Assembly (NCBI GenBank): GCA_964458705.1 | Contig: CAYWKD010000007.1 | Location: 1 to 64,000 of the forward strand | Length of the DNA: 64,000 bases | Reading direction: 5' to 3' | From: JAAUTG01 sp964458705 | GTDB taxonomy: Bacteria > Bacteroidota > Bacteroidia > Chitinophagales > Saprospiraceae | Shown here: positions 18,476 through 28,037 of the stretch, one piece after another | Position numbering within the stretch: position 1 is the stretch's first letter | Layout of the letters: each line of letters opens with the position of its first letter | The notes under the pieces: model-generated | Databases searched by the model: none | Told to the model about the DNA's origin: nothing | The model's input: only the letters and a program-made list of their open reading frames with translations | Program-made: the position numbers and the translations under genes

Positions 18476-18650
18476 GAGGAATAGTTTTGAGTAAATTCAT
18501 GTATTTATGCAGCAAATATTGAAGTAAGATGTGATATTTTATAATTTCGCTGTTAAATAAATGAACGCAAGAAGCATAAACATAATCTTGAACGTTCCTT
18601 CAATCAGAAAAGAAGGATTTAATCAAAAAAAACCATACAAATATTAACAC

Positions 18651-19373
18651 ATGGATTGGTTGACCGCTAGTAGAAGTTTAGTAGAAATTATATCATCCTG
18701 CCCTTTTAGGAAACAAAATGTATTCAAATTAAGGCTACATAAATACATTGCTGAGATTCACCCAGATGTATTGATTGATAACTACTTAGAAGCCAATTCA
18801 GATATTGAGGATCAGATTGCCTTTTATAGTTCTACTTTACTTGCACTTGATTTATCTAATCGATTAGAGGTTTTTCAACGTTGCCTAAAGGATTTAAGCC
18901 CGCTCTTTCCAACGGAGATTAGTGAAATTGAACAGTTTATCGAAAAGGAGCAAGTTGGTCAACAAGAAGTATCTAGTTATTTCCAAGAGCGTCAAGAGCG
19001 CATTGATAAACTCAATCGCTACTTAAAACGTATTGATGGTGCTATATATAATAGGAGATATTCATTGGCATTAGGTTTGGCTAATCGTTGTTTGCGAGAA
19101 TACTACAGTCATTTTTTGAAACACACTGCCAAGTACGATTTGAAGTACTCAACTAGCATGAATCAAATGGCGATGTACGTTTATCGTTATATTACTAAGT
19201 ATTTTAAAGCAAATAATATTCCTTATTCTGCTACTCGGTTACTTTTTATTACCATTACTACCAATGCACTCTTTCTTGCTATGTCATCCAATACTTATGT
19301 AGATCGTGCAGTAGCAATGTATGCAAGAGATAATGTCAATTCGATTGTGCGATTTTTACTAAGGTACTCTTAG
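18651..19373 (+). CDS. Hypothetical helical protein
   Basis: A 240-residue soluble, largely helical protein. The centre (VSSYFQERQERIDKLNRYLKRIDGAIYNRRYSLALGLANRCLREYY) looks like a coiled coil leading into a helical hairpin, reminiscent of TPR-like proteins but without a clear TPR motif. No signal peptide; one moderately hydrophobic stretch near residues 200-215 (TRLLFITITTNALFLAMSS) that could be buried or membrane-associated. Convergent with the dockerin-containing gene. Family not recognised. Confidence 0.55.
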   Translation: MDWLTASRSLVEIISSCPFRKQNVFKLRLHKYIAEIHPDVLIDNYLEANSDIEDQIAFYSSTLLALDLSNRLEVFQRCLKDLSPLFPTEISEIEQFIEKEQVGQQEVSSYFQERQERIDKLNRYLKRIDGAIYNRRYSLALGLANRCLREYYSHFLKHTAKYDLKYSTSMNQMAMYVYRYITKYFKANNIPYSATRLLFITITTNALFLAMSSNTYVDRAVAMYARDNVNSIVRFLLRYS

Positions 19374-19420
19374 CATTAATGGGGTTAAAATTGAGCAATG
19401 GCTATAATCAAATATGTGAA

Positions 19421-19442
19421 TGTTCCTTTATCAAAAGGAACA
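19421..19442. terminator. Hairpin between convergent genes
   Basis: TGTTCCTTT (19421-19429) and AAAGGAACA (19434-19442) form a 9-bp stem with a 4-base loop between the convergent genes ending at 19373 and 19500. T tracts are short. Confidence 0.45.
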
Positions 19443-19499
19443 AATCACTGAGTCATAATAGAAGTGAACGCTATCTGATTTATACTACCAAAATCAAAC

Positions 19500-21983
19500 T
19501 TAATTATTGAATACCTCAAATTTCTTATTCACCACTTCACCCTCGCTTGTGTAAACTCTCAATAAGTAAGTTCCCTCACTCCAACCTTTCACAATGATCT
19601 GGTTGATGTTTCTACCTTCATACACCTTTTGTCCAGTCAAGTTGAGTACTTCAACATTTTGGACTTCATTCGAGTTGCTCATCTGTAAGTTCAATACTTC
19701 TGCACTTGGATTCGGATAGATTGTCAATAGCTCATCAGTTGGTATCAGTTCTGTCGTTACCTCTTCCTTCTCATTCAAAGCTAGTTTTAAGGAATAGCTG
19801 TCCGTTCCTAACTGCATCGTTTGTCCTTGTCCGTTAATAGCTGAAGCAGTAATAGTAAGCGGCGTTATTACTTCGTTGTTTCCATTTCTCCAAGAATCTA
19901 TATCAAGCACAGTAATTACAGTAAAAGTAGCTACCTTACCAAATCCATTTGAAGTTTTGCCATTAGTCTTGGTGAATCCTACATCAATTCTACCTGTAAT
20001 ATTTTCTCTCGAAAGCTCCAGAGCAGGCGAACCATAAGTCAACCAGCTATCATTATCAAAAGAGATTTTAGCACTGCCTTCTACAAAAATATTGGGAGAG
20101 TAATTAATCTCAAAAGTTAGACCATAAATATCTTCCGCCTGAAAATATTCGCTACCTAATATGATTGGTATTTCAAGAATAGCACCAGGCCCAAATACTG
20201 GAATAGTATCAGGTTTACCATAGTAAATCGGTAGAGGATTGGTAGGTGGCATTCCTACTGGTGTAATCTTATGCGTTTTGCCGTAATGCTGACTGATGGC
20301 AGTTGTATCTGCACTGCTAATAACACCATCACCGTTGCTATCTTTTTGATGAATAGCCGTTTCCCCGTTCCATGTCTCTGATGCTTGACCTAGCCACGCT
20401 GTTGTAGTATTGGTTCTTTCTTCACCCGTTTCACCAATATGATGTCCTAGAGCTAGCAAATCTTGCATATTCACCACACCATCATTGTTGGTATCTCCTT
20501 CCCATACGCAATCGTTTAGTACACACTGCTCACTTTCGGGAATTACAACATCTAGTATATTGACTCTGATTTTTATAGACTTACAATTTCCTGTACTCAC
20601 ACAATATTGTACCTCAAATTCGTCTGTCCCAACAGCATCTGTAGCAGGAGTATATAGTAAAACTTTCTTGCCCACTACTCGCTGACCTAAAACCTCTTGA
20701 TTGATGCTTTCATGGAAAGAAACTCTACCCAAGTCTCCTTGTGTTACTATCTCAAAACCTGCGTAATTGATTGGCACGGCATACTGAATCGCTAATGGGC
20801 TGTTTTTTGCTACTTGCAACTCGAAGGTGGAAGCGGATGGATTGAAGTTATTGATATATACATAAGCCGTTGCTGTTTCCGTTGTACCATCTTGTAAAGT
20901 AATTTGGTAAGAAAAACGGTCAACACTATATTCGTTAAAAGTTGTGAAACCTGGTCTTGGCTCATAATTAATCAATCCATCTTCTAATTGACTTAGTGTA
21001 CCAAAGCGAGGCTGTTGTAAAAATTGAATAGCTTCGATCTCAGTACCACTGTCATTGGCTAATACATCAAACTCCACTGCTTGACCTACAGGTGTATAAA
21101 TGAAATCATCCGTAGCGTATAAATTCGGTTGTGCCCTGTCGAGGATAGTTACATTCACAATTTTGGAAATAGCGCCATCTAGTGATTCAAAGCGAAATAC
21201 ATCTGTTCCAGTTTGATCTCCATTTGGCACATAGTGCAACACACTATTGCTATCATCTATCCAACCTTTTGTTGGTTCATCTTCTAAAATAAAGCCTTCT
21301 GTGGAAATCAATACAGCTTGTTCTTCGTAGCGAGTAGTAAAGATATGTAAGGTATCATTAGTGAGTAGTGTATTGGATTTCACCTCCACACTTACCGTTG
21401 CGATGTCGCAGATGTCAATATCATTACAAACTAAATAACTTAAATTCGCAATACCTTGAAAGCTAGCGTCAGGATAGAAACTAATTTGTCCATCTACATC
21501 TATGGTTACATTTTCTGCATGGTTGGCCACTAGGATTTCTTTGACAGTTAGCACACCATTGGTCTGTGTGTCATTTGCCAGTACATCAATCATAATGGGT
21601 TGACCTGATTCAGTGTAAGCATAATCGTCTTCTGCAAAAACCTTTGAGGGCATCACAGTAATAATAAACTTCTTTCTAGTGGCAACAGCAGGTGGTCGCC
21701 AGTAGGATACTTCGATCGTATCCTGTCCTACAAAATTGGCTACTGGGTTGTAAATCAAAGTATTGAACCCCACAATTCCTTCTACAGTGCCAGTCTCTAA
21801 CCAAGTAGCTGTACCATTCGTAGGTGCTTTTGTGATGGACGGTGGAAGAATGAGCGACTGAATGAACTCTTCAGCCGTTTGCCCCTGATAGATTTCAGAG
21901 CGTGTTTCACTTTGAGCTTCCATCAAAAGTGGAAAGCCACAGAGTGCAATTAAAATTATTTTAATTTGTTTAGATACATTCAT
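19500..21983 (-). CDS. T9SS cargo with Ig/cadherin-like repeats, dockerin and sorting domain
   Basis: An 827-residue secreted protein. After a signal peptide (to MEAQ, about residue 24) come Ig/cadherin-like tandem modules with the phrases IDVLANDTQTNG and FDVLANDSGTE (residues about 30-485). A dockerin-type pair of calcium loops follows: DTNNDGVVNMQD (about 496-507) and DSNGDGVISSAD (about 548-559), with an unusually long 40-residue spacer. Residues about 605-725 look cohesin-like (IYGLTFEINYSPNIF, then FGKVATFTV). The last 75 residues are a T9SS type A sorting domain (LTIYPNPSAEVLNLQMS, ending in GTYLLRVYTSEGE). It should be exported by T9SS and attached or released at the surface. Cargo function is adhesion or assembly, not enzymatic. 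Confidence 0.85.
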   Translation of the reverse strand: MNVSKQIKIILIALCGFPLLMEAQSETRSEIYQGQTAEEFIQSLILPPSITKAPTNGTATWLETGTVEGIVGFNTLIYNPVANFVGQDTIEVSYWRPPAVATRKKFIITVMPSKVFAEDDYAYTESGQPIMIDVLANDTQTNGVLTVKEILVANHAENVTIDVDGQISFYPDASFQGIANLSYLVCNDIDICDIATVSVEVKSNTLLTNDTLHIFTTRYEEQAVLISTEGFILEDEPTKGWIDDSNSVLHYVPNGDQTGTDVFRFESLDGAISKIVNVTILDRAQPNLYATDDFIYTPVGQAVEFDVLANDSGTEIEAIQFLQQPRFGTLSQLEDGLINYEPRPGFTTFNEYSVDRFSYQITLQDGTTETATAYVYINNFNPSASTFELQVAKNSPLAIQYAVPINYAGFEIVTQGDLGRVSFHESINQEVLGQRVVGKKVLLYTPATDAVGTDEFEVQYCVSTGNCKSIKIRVNILDVVIPESEQCVLNDCVWEGDTNNDGVVNMQDLLALGHHIGETGEERTNTTTAWLGQASETWNGETAIHQKDSNGDGVISSADTTAISQHYGKTHKITPVGMPPTNPLPIYYGKPDTIPVFGPGAILEIPIILGSEYFQAEDIYGLTFEINYSPNIFVEGSAKISFDNDSWLTYGSPALELSRENITGRIDVGFTKTNGKTSNGFGKVATFTVITVLDIDSWRNGNNEVITPLTITASAINGQGQTMQLGTDSYSLKLALNEKEEVTTELIPTDELLTIYPNPSAEVLNLQMSNSNEVQNVEVLNLTGQKVYEGRNINQIIVKGWSEGTYLLRVYTSEGEVVNKKFEVFNN

Positions 21984-22323
21984 GGTGTAAATGGATTTGA
22001 ATCTTTGTTAATAGGATATACCTATTACAGCATTAAAGATACATCTTACTTTTCACTTACGCAAAAACATCGGTTTTGTTTAACATCTTTAACAAAAAAA
22101 AAGAGGAAAGAAAAAGGATTCTGCTTACAATTGAGGAAAATGAGCAGTTAGATTATTTTTTTAAATTTGTTGAAATGATTTGTGGGTGAGGGCTTCAAGT
22201 CCAACTGTTATTGAAATGACCACTTTATGCTGTAATTTTTGTCATTATCTAACATCAATTCAAACTTGAAGATTCTTGAAGTTTAGCATTGATATTGAAA
22301 AAATAAAAATTAAACCGTGTCCC

Positions 22324-23742
22324 ATGAGAAAAACAAAAGTATATTCCATGCTTGAGCATTTTGATAAATATGAACAAAATCGTTGTAGAAAATATATTAT
22401 ATCTCCTTATTTCAATAGTGATGAAACATTGGTTAAATTGTATGAGATTATTTTGGAAGATATAAATACAGATGCTTCTAATGAATTTACTAAAGAGCAG
22501 GTATGGAATAGGTTAAATTGCAAAAAAGCTTTTGATGATGTTCGACTGAGAAAATACTTTTCCGATTTATTAAAATTAATCGAAGGCTATTTAGTCCAAG
22601 AAATGTTTAATAATAGCGCCTTACAAAAGGCAAACACTTTATTAGAAGCAATAAAAGAAAAAAAATATGAGCCATTGCACCGTAGAGCAGTAAGAAACAT
22701 CAAGTCAAAATTTCAGAAATCAAATAATAAATCTGCTGTACACTTTTACCATAAGTATAAATTTGAGGATACTTACAATGATCTAGCCAATTTCAACTTA
22801 CATAGAGATTTGAAAGGCAACTATGAGGAAATTTCTTACAATTTAGATCAATTTTATATCGCAGAAAAGCTGAGAATATACCTCAATACGTTAGTTCGTC
22901 AATCTTCGCACAGTTACGATCTAAAATTTATAGCTCATATTGATACTTTTTTTGAAGAAGAAGACATAACCTACTTCGAGCCAGTGGTTCAAGTATATTA
23001 TTTAATTTTTAAATCGTATCAAAATCCTGAAGAAGATCAATATTACGTTTCGTCTAAAGCTGCTTTGTTGACACTTGAACATCATTTAACGCTTGAGGAA
23101 TCCTACCACTTGTATGTCGCACTAATCAACTATTGCATAACAAAAATTAATGTTGGAAAAAATCAATATTTCAAAGAGCTATTTGACCTATACTCCAAGA
23201 TGATTGAAAATGAGAGTATATTCTTTGAAGGCTATCTCTCTCCTTGGCATTTTAAGAATATTATTTTATCAGCATTAAGGTTAAGTGAATTTAATTGGGG
23301 GATAGAATTTATAGAGAAATATTCAAGAAATCTGCCAGTTGAATTTAGAGACAATGCTGTTACATTCAATCTTGCTAGAATATACTTCGAGAAAAAAGAG
23401 TATGATAAGGTCATTAGCTTACTGCGCGAAGTCGAATATGATGATATGTCTTATAATATTAACTCTAAAACAATGCTTTTAATGACTTACTACGACACGG
23501 AAGAAATTGAGCCGCTTTACTCTTTGATGGATAGTTTCAGAGTGTATCTAAATCGGCATAATGAAATACCTGAGCAACGAAAAAATTACTACAAAAACCT
23601 TATCAAATTCACTAAACGGCTCACCAAGATACTTCCCAACGATCAAAAGGTAATTGATAAACTAAAAAAAGAAATAGAACAAACACCTGACTTTAAGGTG
23701 AAATGGTTAAATGAGAAAATTGCGGCATTAGAGGGAAGGTGA
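22324..23742 (+). CDS. Hypothetical alpha-helical protein
   Basis: A soluble, almost entirely helical protein of 472 residues from the chosen ATG (MRKTKVYSMLEHFDKYEQNR). The open frame extends to 22276, but the 16 extra residues are low-complexity Lys/Ile-rich and look non-native. The C-terminal half has repeated helix pairs (FNLARIYFEKKEYDKVISLLREV) of TPR-like form. The opening 'L..FDKYEQNRCRKYI.SPYFN' recurs in large paralogous families of Saprospiria-type bacteria with no assigned role. No signal, no catalytic motif. Confidence 0.6.
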   Translation: MRKTKVYSMLEHFDKYEQNRCRKYIISPYFNSDETLVKLYEIILEDINTDASNEFTKEQVWNRLNCKKAFDDVRLRKYFSDLLKLIEGYLVQEMFNNSALQKANTLLEAIKEKKYEPLHRRAVRNIKSKFQKSNNKSAVHFYHKYKFEDTYNDLANFNLHRDLKGNYEEISYNLDQFYIAEKLRIYLNTLVRQSSHSYDLKFIAHIDTFFEEEDITYFEPVVQVYYLIFKSYQNPEEDQYYVSSKAALLTLEHHLTLEESYHLYVALINYCITKINVGKNQYFKELFDLYSKMIENESIFFEGYLSPWHFKNIILSALRLSEFNWGIEFIEKYSRNLPVEFRDNAVTFNLARIYFEKKEYDKVISLLREVEYDDMSYNINSKTMLLMTYYDTEEIEPLYSLMDSFRVYLNRHNEIPEQRKNYYKNLIKFTKRLTKILPNDQKVIDKLKKEIEQTPDFKVKWLNEKIAALEGR

Positions 23743-23765
23743 TTCGGTTTTGCGAGAATCTCTAG

Positions 23766-23773
23766 TATTTTTG
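23766..23773 (+). promoter_or_regulatory. -7 element upstream of hemC
   Basis: TATTTTTG matches TAnnTTTG, 26 bases before the TTG start of hemC. A TTTG lies only 13 bases upstream (23749-23752), closer than the usual spacing of about 20. Confidence 0.4.
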
Positions 23774-23799
23774 CCTACTCGTAAAAAAACAAAAAAAAA

Positions 23800-24702
23800 T
23801 TGGAATCAGAGAAAATTATAAAAATTGGTACAAGAGGTAGCCAGTTAGCTTTGTGGCAAGCCAATTTTGTACAGGAAGAATTGAAAAAAATAGGCGTTGC
23901 CTCAGCACTGAAGATCATCAAGACAAAGGGAGATCAAATACAACATTTGAGTTTCGACAAAATTGAAGGCAAAGGTTTCTTTACCAAAGAAATTGAGGAT
24001 CATCTACTCAGAGGAGATATTGATATGGCAGTACATTCTATGAAAGATTTACCAACTACTGCTCCAGAAGGACTGGCGTTGACTGCTGTTTCTTATCGAG
24101 CCAATCCAGTGGACTGGCTCATTATTAAACGAGCGTCATTAGATACTACTCAGATGCTTAAACTCAAAGCCAATGCTATTGTAGGTACATCCTCTGCTCG
24201 AAGAAAAGCACAAATACTTGATTTTAGAAAGGATGTGGAACTGAAAGATATTCGAGGTAATGTGCCGACTAGACTGAAAAAACTACAAGAAAGCGAGTTC
24301 GATGCCATTCTGCTGGCAGCGGCAGGCATAGAGCGTTTGAATATTGATCTGTCAGCATTTTTTGTGTTAAAATTTGATCCTAGAGAATTCATTCCCGCAC
24401 CAGCACAAGGTGTTTTAGCTTACCAAGCAAATACAAACGATCTTGAAACAAGGCGTATCCTCCAGCAGTTACACCATTCAGAAGTGGCACATACGACTAA
24501 CATTGAGCGAAAAGTGTTAAAACTGATTGGTGGTGGGTGCCATACCCCAATAGGTGTTTATTGCAAAAAAGATCAAATGGGCAATTATCACGTTTGGGCA
24601 GCTATGGCAGCGACTTGGGAGAGTCCATTAAAAAGAGTACAGCATTCTTCTAGTACATCACATCAACTAGCAGAGCGCCTCGTAGAATTACTCAAAAATT
24701 AA
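23800..24702 (+). CDS. hemC: Hydroxymethylbilane synthase (porphobilinogen deaminase)
   Basis: A 300-residue enzyme of tetrapyrrole synthesis that joins four porphobilinogen units into hydroxymethylbilane. It begins KIGTRGSQLALWQA, has GEGFFTKE-type substrate loop (IEGKGFFTKEIED), the conserved VHSMKDLPT, the SSARRKAQ arginine motif and the dipyrromethane-cofactor cysteine Cys247 in GGGCHTPIG. The start is TTG: no ATG lies in frame nearby upstream of the conserved region, and TTG-GAA-TCA gives the right length. hemD follows 16 bases later, so the two are co-transcribed. Confidence 0.95.
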   Translation: MESEKIIKIGTRGSQLALWQANFVQEELKKIGVASALKIIKTKGDQIQHLSFDKIEGKGFFTKEIEDHLLRGDIDMAVHSMKDLPTTAPEGLALTAVSYRANPVDWLIIKRASLDTTQMLKLKANAIVGTSSARRKAQILDFRKDVELKDIRGNVPTRLKKLQESEFDAILLAAAGIERLNIDLSAFFVLKFDPREFIPAPAQGVLAYQANTNDLETRRILQQLHHSEVAHTTNIERKVLKLIGGGCHTPIGVYCKKDQMGNYHVWAAMAATWESPLKRVQHSSSTSHQLAERLVELLKN

Positions 24703-24718
24703 ACCTTCAAGCATCACC

Positions 24719-25402
24719 TTGATAAAGTCAGTATTTATTAGTAGAAATTTAGGCACAAATAGCAGTTTCAAAACTACTCTGGAAGCTAGTGGGTTTTCGG
24801 TAGATGGAATGTCATTAGTTGATTTTTCGGTCGCTCCCTTTCATTTTGTACCTAAAACAGACTGGATTTTTTTTTGTAGTAAAAAAGGAGTTGATTTTTT
24901 TTTGAAATATTTAACAAACTCAAAAACACAAATTGATTTTTCTTGCGTTAAAGTTGGTACAATGGGTGAAGGAACTGCAAATATATTGCAGAAGCAAAAG
25001 ATCACTCCCCATTTTATCGGTTCTGGCAATCCTGACACAACGGCATCACAATTTTTAGAGCAAGCACGAGGGAATACTGTATTATTTTTGCGGGCTTTAA
25101 ATTCAAAACAATCTATTGAAAGAAAACTTATACACCAAATTAAGTGTTACAGTCTAGTCGTTTACATAAATATACCGAAAACAGATTGCCGTATGTTAAG
25201 TCAACAATTATTAGTTTTTACGAGTCCTTTGAATGTTGAAGCGTATTTCAACAAGCACCGAGCAAAGCCACACCAAAAAATAGTGGCTATTGGAGAAACA
25301 ACAGCCGCCGCTTTGAGGCGATTTGGAATGAATGAATTGGCTATTTCTAGCCATCCCACAGAGCGTGCCTTAGCCAGTAAAGTGCTAGAGGTTGCAGTTT
25401 AA
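24719..25402 (+). CDS. hemD: Uroporphyrinogen-III synthase
   Basis: A 227-residue enzyme that closes hydroxymethylbilane to uroporphyrinogen III. The family is poorly conserved, but the typical elements are present: KSVFISRNLG at the start, DWIFFCSKKGVDFFL, KVGTMGEGTANIL, FTSPLNVEAYF and IVAIGETTAAALRRFGM near the end. The start is TTG, as in hemC. Position directly after hemC and before a strong terminator makes a two-gene operon; hemE and other haem genes are not adjacent. Confidence 0.9.
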   Translation: MIKSVFISRNLGTNSSFKTTLEASGFSVDGMSLVDFSVAPFHFVPKTDWIFFCSKKGVDFFLKYLTNSKTQIDFSCVKVGTMGEGTANILQKQKITPHFIGSGNPDTTASQFLEQARGNTVLFLRALNSKQSIERKLIHQIKCYSLVVYINIPKTDCRMLSQQLLVFTSPLNVEAYFNKHRAKPHQKIVAIGETTAAALRRFGMNELAISSHPTERALASKVLEVAV

Positions 25403-25443
25403 AAGTATAGCCCATGAGTCAATTCATGGGCTATACTTTTTTT
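25401..25443 (+). terminator. Strong intrinsic terminator of hemCD
   Basis: A 17-bp perfect stem (25401-25417 with 25424-25440), 6-base loop GTCAAT, and a run of seven T from the end of the stem. It begins within the hemD stop codon. Confidence 0.9.
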
Positions 25444-25508
25444 GTAATATCGAGAGGTAATCAAGAATACTCATGAGTTTAGCTTAATCATTGCTCATAA
25501 AGTCGTAC

Positions 25509-26048
25509 TCAATTTGATCTTTGCTTTAATTTTCGATAGACCTTAATACCGTACCACAGCCAAAGCCCCGTTATGACCATCAAAATCAATCCAAAACCTA
25601 ATAAGTTCATAGAAGCTAATTTGAAGGCACCACTAATAGTAGAGCCATCATGTAGCTGCTCAATCCAATCAGCATGCCGCTTAGCAATGGAAAGCACCAC
25701 GCCCGATGAAGCATCTAGTTGTACTTCCCACCAACCTTCTTCAAAAAGCACTTTTACGATTCCTTTGGATGGGCGTGCATCCATGCGATCAATAACTATG
25801 TTCTGTGTAGTAGAATCAGCTAGTGCTTTCTGAGCAATCACTGCTAACTCACTCATAGGTTTCCAATTTTCAAGCGCACTAGAACTGCCCTTTTGAGTGG
25901 GTGGTTGCAAAGCAGCTACATTCTTTTTGAAAGCTAAAAAAATACCTGTTGTCGCACTGATAAGGACTAAAATAGATAAGGAAACGCCTACCAATCTGTG
26001 CCATACCCGAAAGGATCGTAAACTTTTTATGAGTCGTTTTTGCTTCAA
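25509..26048 (-). CDS. PepSY-associated membrane protein
   Basis: A 179-residue inner-membrane protein with one helix near the N terminus (VWHRLVGVSLSILVLISATTGIFLAF) and one near the C terminus (MNLLGFGLILMVITGLWLWYG), flanking a soluble middle. The WHR...G.....L..SATTG opening and the 'LHDGS..G' and 'WLWYG' pieces are those of PepSY-associated TM proteins, usually found with iron or siderophore uptake or ferric reductases. The middle (VDRMDARPSKGIVKVLFEEGWWEVQLDASSGVVLSI) matches a PepSY-type strand pattern. No iron-uptake gene is adjacent. Minus strand, 24 bases after the gene at 26073-26762. Confidence 0.8.
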   Translation of the reverse strand: MKQKRLIKSLRSFRVWHRLVGVSLSILVLISATTGIFLAFKKNVAALQPPTQKGSSSALENWKPMSELAVIAQKALADSTTQNIVIDRMDARPSKGIVKVLFEEGWWEVQLDASSGVVLSIAKRHADWIEQLHDGSTISGAFKLASMNLLGFGLILMVITGLWLWYGIKVYRKLKQRSN

Positions 26049-26072
26049 TATGATTCGTTTTTATACTTGAAC

Positions 26073-26762
26073 TTATAATCTGTGAATTTTGAGGTACTCA
26101 CTAAAATCTTCTACCAACAACAAGCTATCTCCCCGAAAGTGTTGCTCCTCTAACCTTTTAATGTGCAAATCAAGTAATTCCTCTTCTTTTTTCAAAAAGC
26201 CAAATAGCGTTTTCATTACTTTAAAATATCTAGGCAGGTCGTGGTTAGGTGGATTATTTTTTGCTCCAATCGCTTGTAAAGTATGTTGAAAATGCTTAAA
26301 GTTATAGGGCGTGTAATGTGTAGGATATTGGAAAGCTAGATAGTGAGAAATGATCCCATAATCGTGAAAATGGTTGTTTTCTATACTGCTTCGGTGATTA
26401 GTTTTATACTCTTTTAGTAACTCATCACAATAAAAGATGAAGCGATCTATTCGCCCATCAAGGTCTTTTGATTCATTAAATAACTCTTCAAACATAGAGC
26501 GTACGAAGTGCGGTTGCATTTGTGCAAAGGTTTTCATTATTCGCTTTGGTTCGTAGTTTTCTCGATTCCAGATTCTTCTAGTGGTAGAATTATCAAGTGA
26601 GGCATCATACATTGCAGCAATATCAGTCGCTTCCAAATTCCAGTTGTTTTGCCAAATTTGTTGTGATTCCCATTTATAGAGGTTCTTTTCTGTTTCTACT
26701 CCACCTTTTTTGAGCCATTCTTTATAATCCACAATAGCAGATTGAATCTTTTTGAGTTGCAT
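26073..26762 (-). CDS. Conserved hypothetical protein, resembles N-terminal part of McrB-like AAA proteins
   Basis: A 229-residue soluble protein of the pattern YKWESQQIWQNNW, then WNRENYEPKRIMKTFA, then IISHYLAFQYPTHYTPYNF. The 'IS.YL.F.YP..Y..Y' phrase is one I associate with the DNA-recognition-side N-terminal regions of McrB-like restriction ATPases in Bacteroidota. No ATPase domain follows here, so this would be a stand-alone version; its function is not known. No signal or membrane segment. The assignment is tentative. Confidence 0.45.
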   Translation of the reverse strand: MQLKKIQSAIVDYKEWLKKGGVETEKNLYKWESQQIWQNNWNLEATDIAAMYDASLDNSTTRRIWNRENYEPKRIMKTFAQMQPHFVRSMFEELFNESKDLDGRIDRFIFYCDELLKEYKTNHRSSIENNHFHDYGIISHYLAFQYPTHYTPYNFKHFQHTLQAIGAKNNPPNHDLPRYFKVMKTLFGFLKKEEELLDLHIKRLEEQHFRGDSLLLVEDFSEYLKIHRL

Positions 26763-26830
26763 ATTGGTTGTTTGTTTACTAAACCTAAATCTAAATTGTT
26801 AAATTACGTTGAACTTACGAATCTTCATTG

Positions 26831-28033
26831 ATGCTAGCACTACAAGGGAAAAAAATAATTTTAGGAGTTTGCGGTAGTATTGCCGCTTACAAATCTGCTT
26901 TTTTAACTCGACTTCTTATAAAAAGTGGAGCAGAGGTAAAAGTTTTAATGACGGAAGCTGCTACTGAATTTATTACACCACTTACACTTTCTACGCTTTC
27001 TAATAATGTTGTTTTTAGCAGTGTCCAATCAGAAGAAGGCTGGAATAATCATGTAGAGTTAGGACTTTGGGCAGATGTCATGGTTATTGCGCCAATTACT
27101 GCTACAACACTAGGAAAAATAGCTAATGGCATCTGTGATAATATTATTGCGGCGGTCTATCTTTCTGCTCGATGTCCTGTTTTTTTTGCACCCGCCATGG
27201 ATTTGGATATGTGGCATCATCCTTCTACTCGGCAAAATGTACAACGACTAAAAAGCTATGGTAATCATCTAATTCCAGTCGGTTATGGTGAATTGGCAAG
27301 CGGTCTTGTAGGTGATGGACGAATGGCTGAGCCAGAAGCAATCGTTGATTTGTTGGTGCAATATTTTAAGCAGCAGCAGGATTTAATGGACAAAAAAATC
27401 TTAGTTACGGCAGGACCGACCTATGAAGCTATTGATCCAGTGAGATTCATCGGCAATCGTTCTTCTGGAAAAATGGGAACTTATATCGCACAAATATTAG
27501 CGAACAGAGGAGCAACCGTTGAGCTAATTCTGGGTCCTTCTACGCTGAAAATTGAACATTCTAATATTCGAGTTACGAATGTTGGAAACGCACAGGAAAT
27601 GTACGAGGCTGCTATTCGTTTGTTCCCACTAATGGATGGAGCGATTATGGCTGCTGCTGTGGCGGACTATCGCCCTAAGGTAATTGCTGATGAAAAAATT
27701 AAAAAGTCAAATGATAATCTGGTAATAGAATTAGAAAAAACTCCTGATATTGCAGCTAGTCTAGGGGAAGTAAAGCGAAGCGAGCAGTTTTTAGTTGGCT
27801 TTGCTCTGGAGACAAATAATGAATTATCAAATGCACAATCGAAGCTAAGACGTAAGAATTTAGATATGATCGTGCTTAATTCCTTGAAAGATGAGGGAGC
27901 AGGATTTGAGGTGGACACCAACAAAGTAACATTCTTATACCAAAATGATACAACAAAAGCATTTGAATTAAAATCAAAACGGGATGTAGCCGTTGATATA
28001 GTAAATGAAATTTGTGAATTGTTTAAGAAATAA
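26831..28033 (+). CDS. coaBC: Bifunctional phosphopantothenoylcysteine decarboxylase / phosphopantothenate-cysteine ligase
   Basis: A 400-residue enzyme catalysing two steps of coenzyme A synthesis. The N-terminal CoaC part has the flavin-binding GVCGSIAAYKS, the catalytic His (residue 74, GWNNHVELGLWAD) and the IAPITATT strand; PAMDLDMWHHP completes the active site. The CoaB part starts near residue 190 with ILVTAGPTYEAIDPVRFIGNRSSGKMG and contains the AAAVADYRPK and GFALETNN motifs. I use the ATG at 26831 rather than the TTG just before it. The DUF4835 gene follows four bases after the stop. Confidence 0.95.
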   Translation: MLALQGKKIILGVCGSIAAYKSAFLTRLLIKSGAEVKVLMTEAATEFITPLTLSTLSNNVVFSSVQSEEGWNNHVELGLWADVMVIAPITATTLGKIANGICDNIIAAVYLSARCPVFFAPAMDLDMWHHPSTRQNVQRLKSYGNHLIPVGYGELASGLVGDGRMAEPEAIVDLLVQYFKQQQDLMDKKILVTAGPTYEAIDPVRFIGNRSSGKMGTYIAQILANRGATVELILGPSTLKIEHSNIRVTNVGNAQEMYEAAIRLFPLMDGAIMAAAVADYRPKVIADEKIKKSNDNLVIELEKTPDIAASLGEVKRSEQFLVGFALETNNELSNAQSKLRRKNLDMIVLNSLKDEGAGFEVDTNKVTFLYQNDTTKAFELKSKRDVAVDIVNEICELFKK

Positions 28034-28037
28034 CAAA

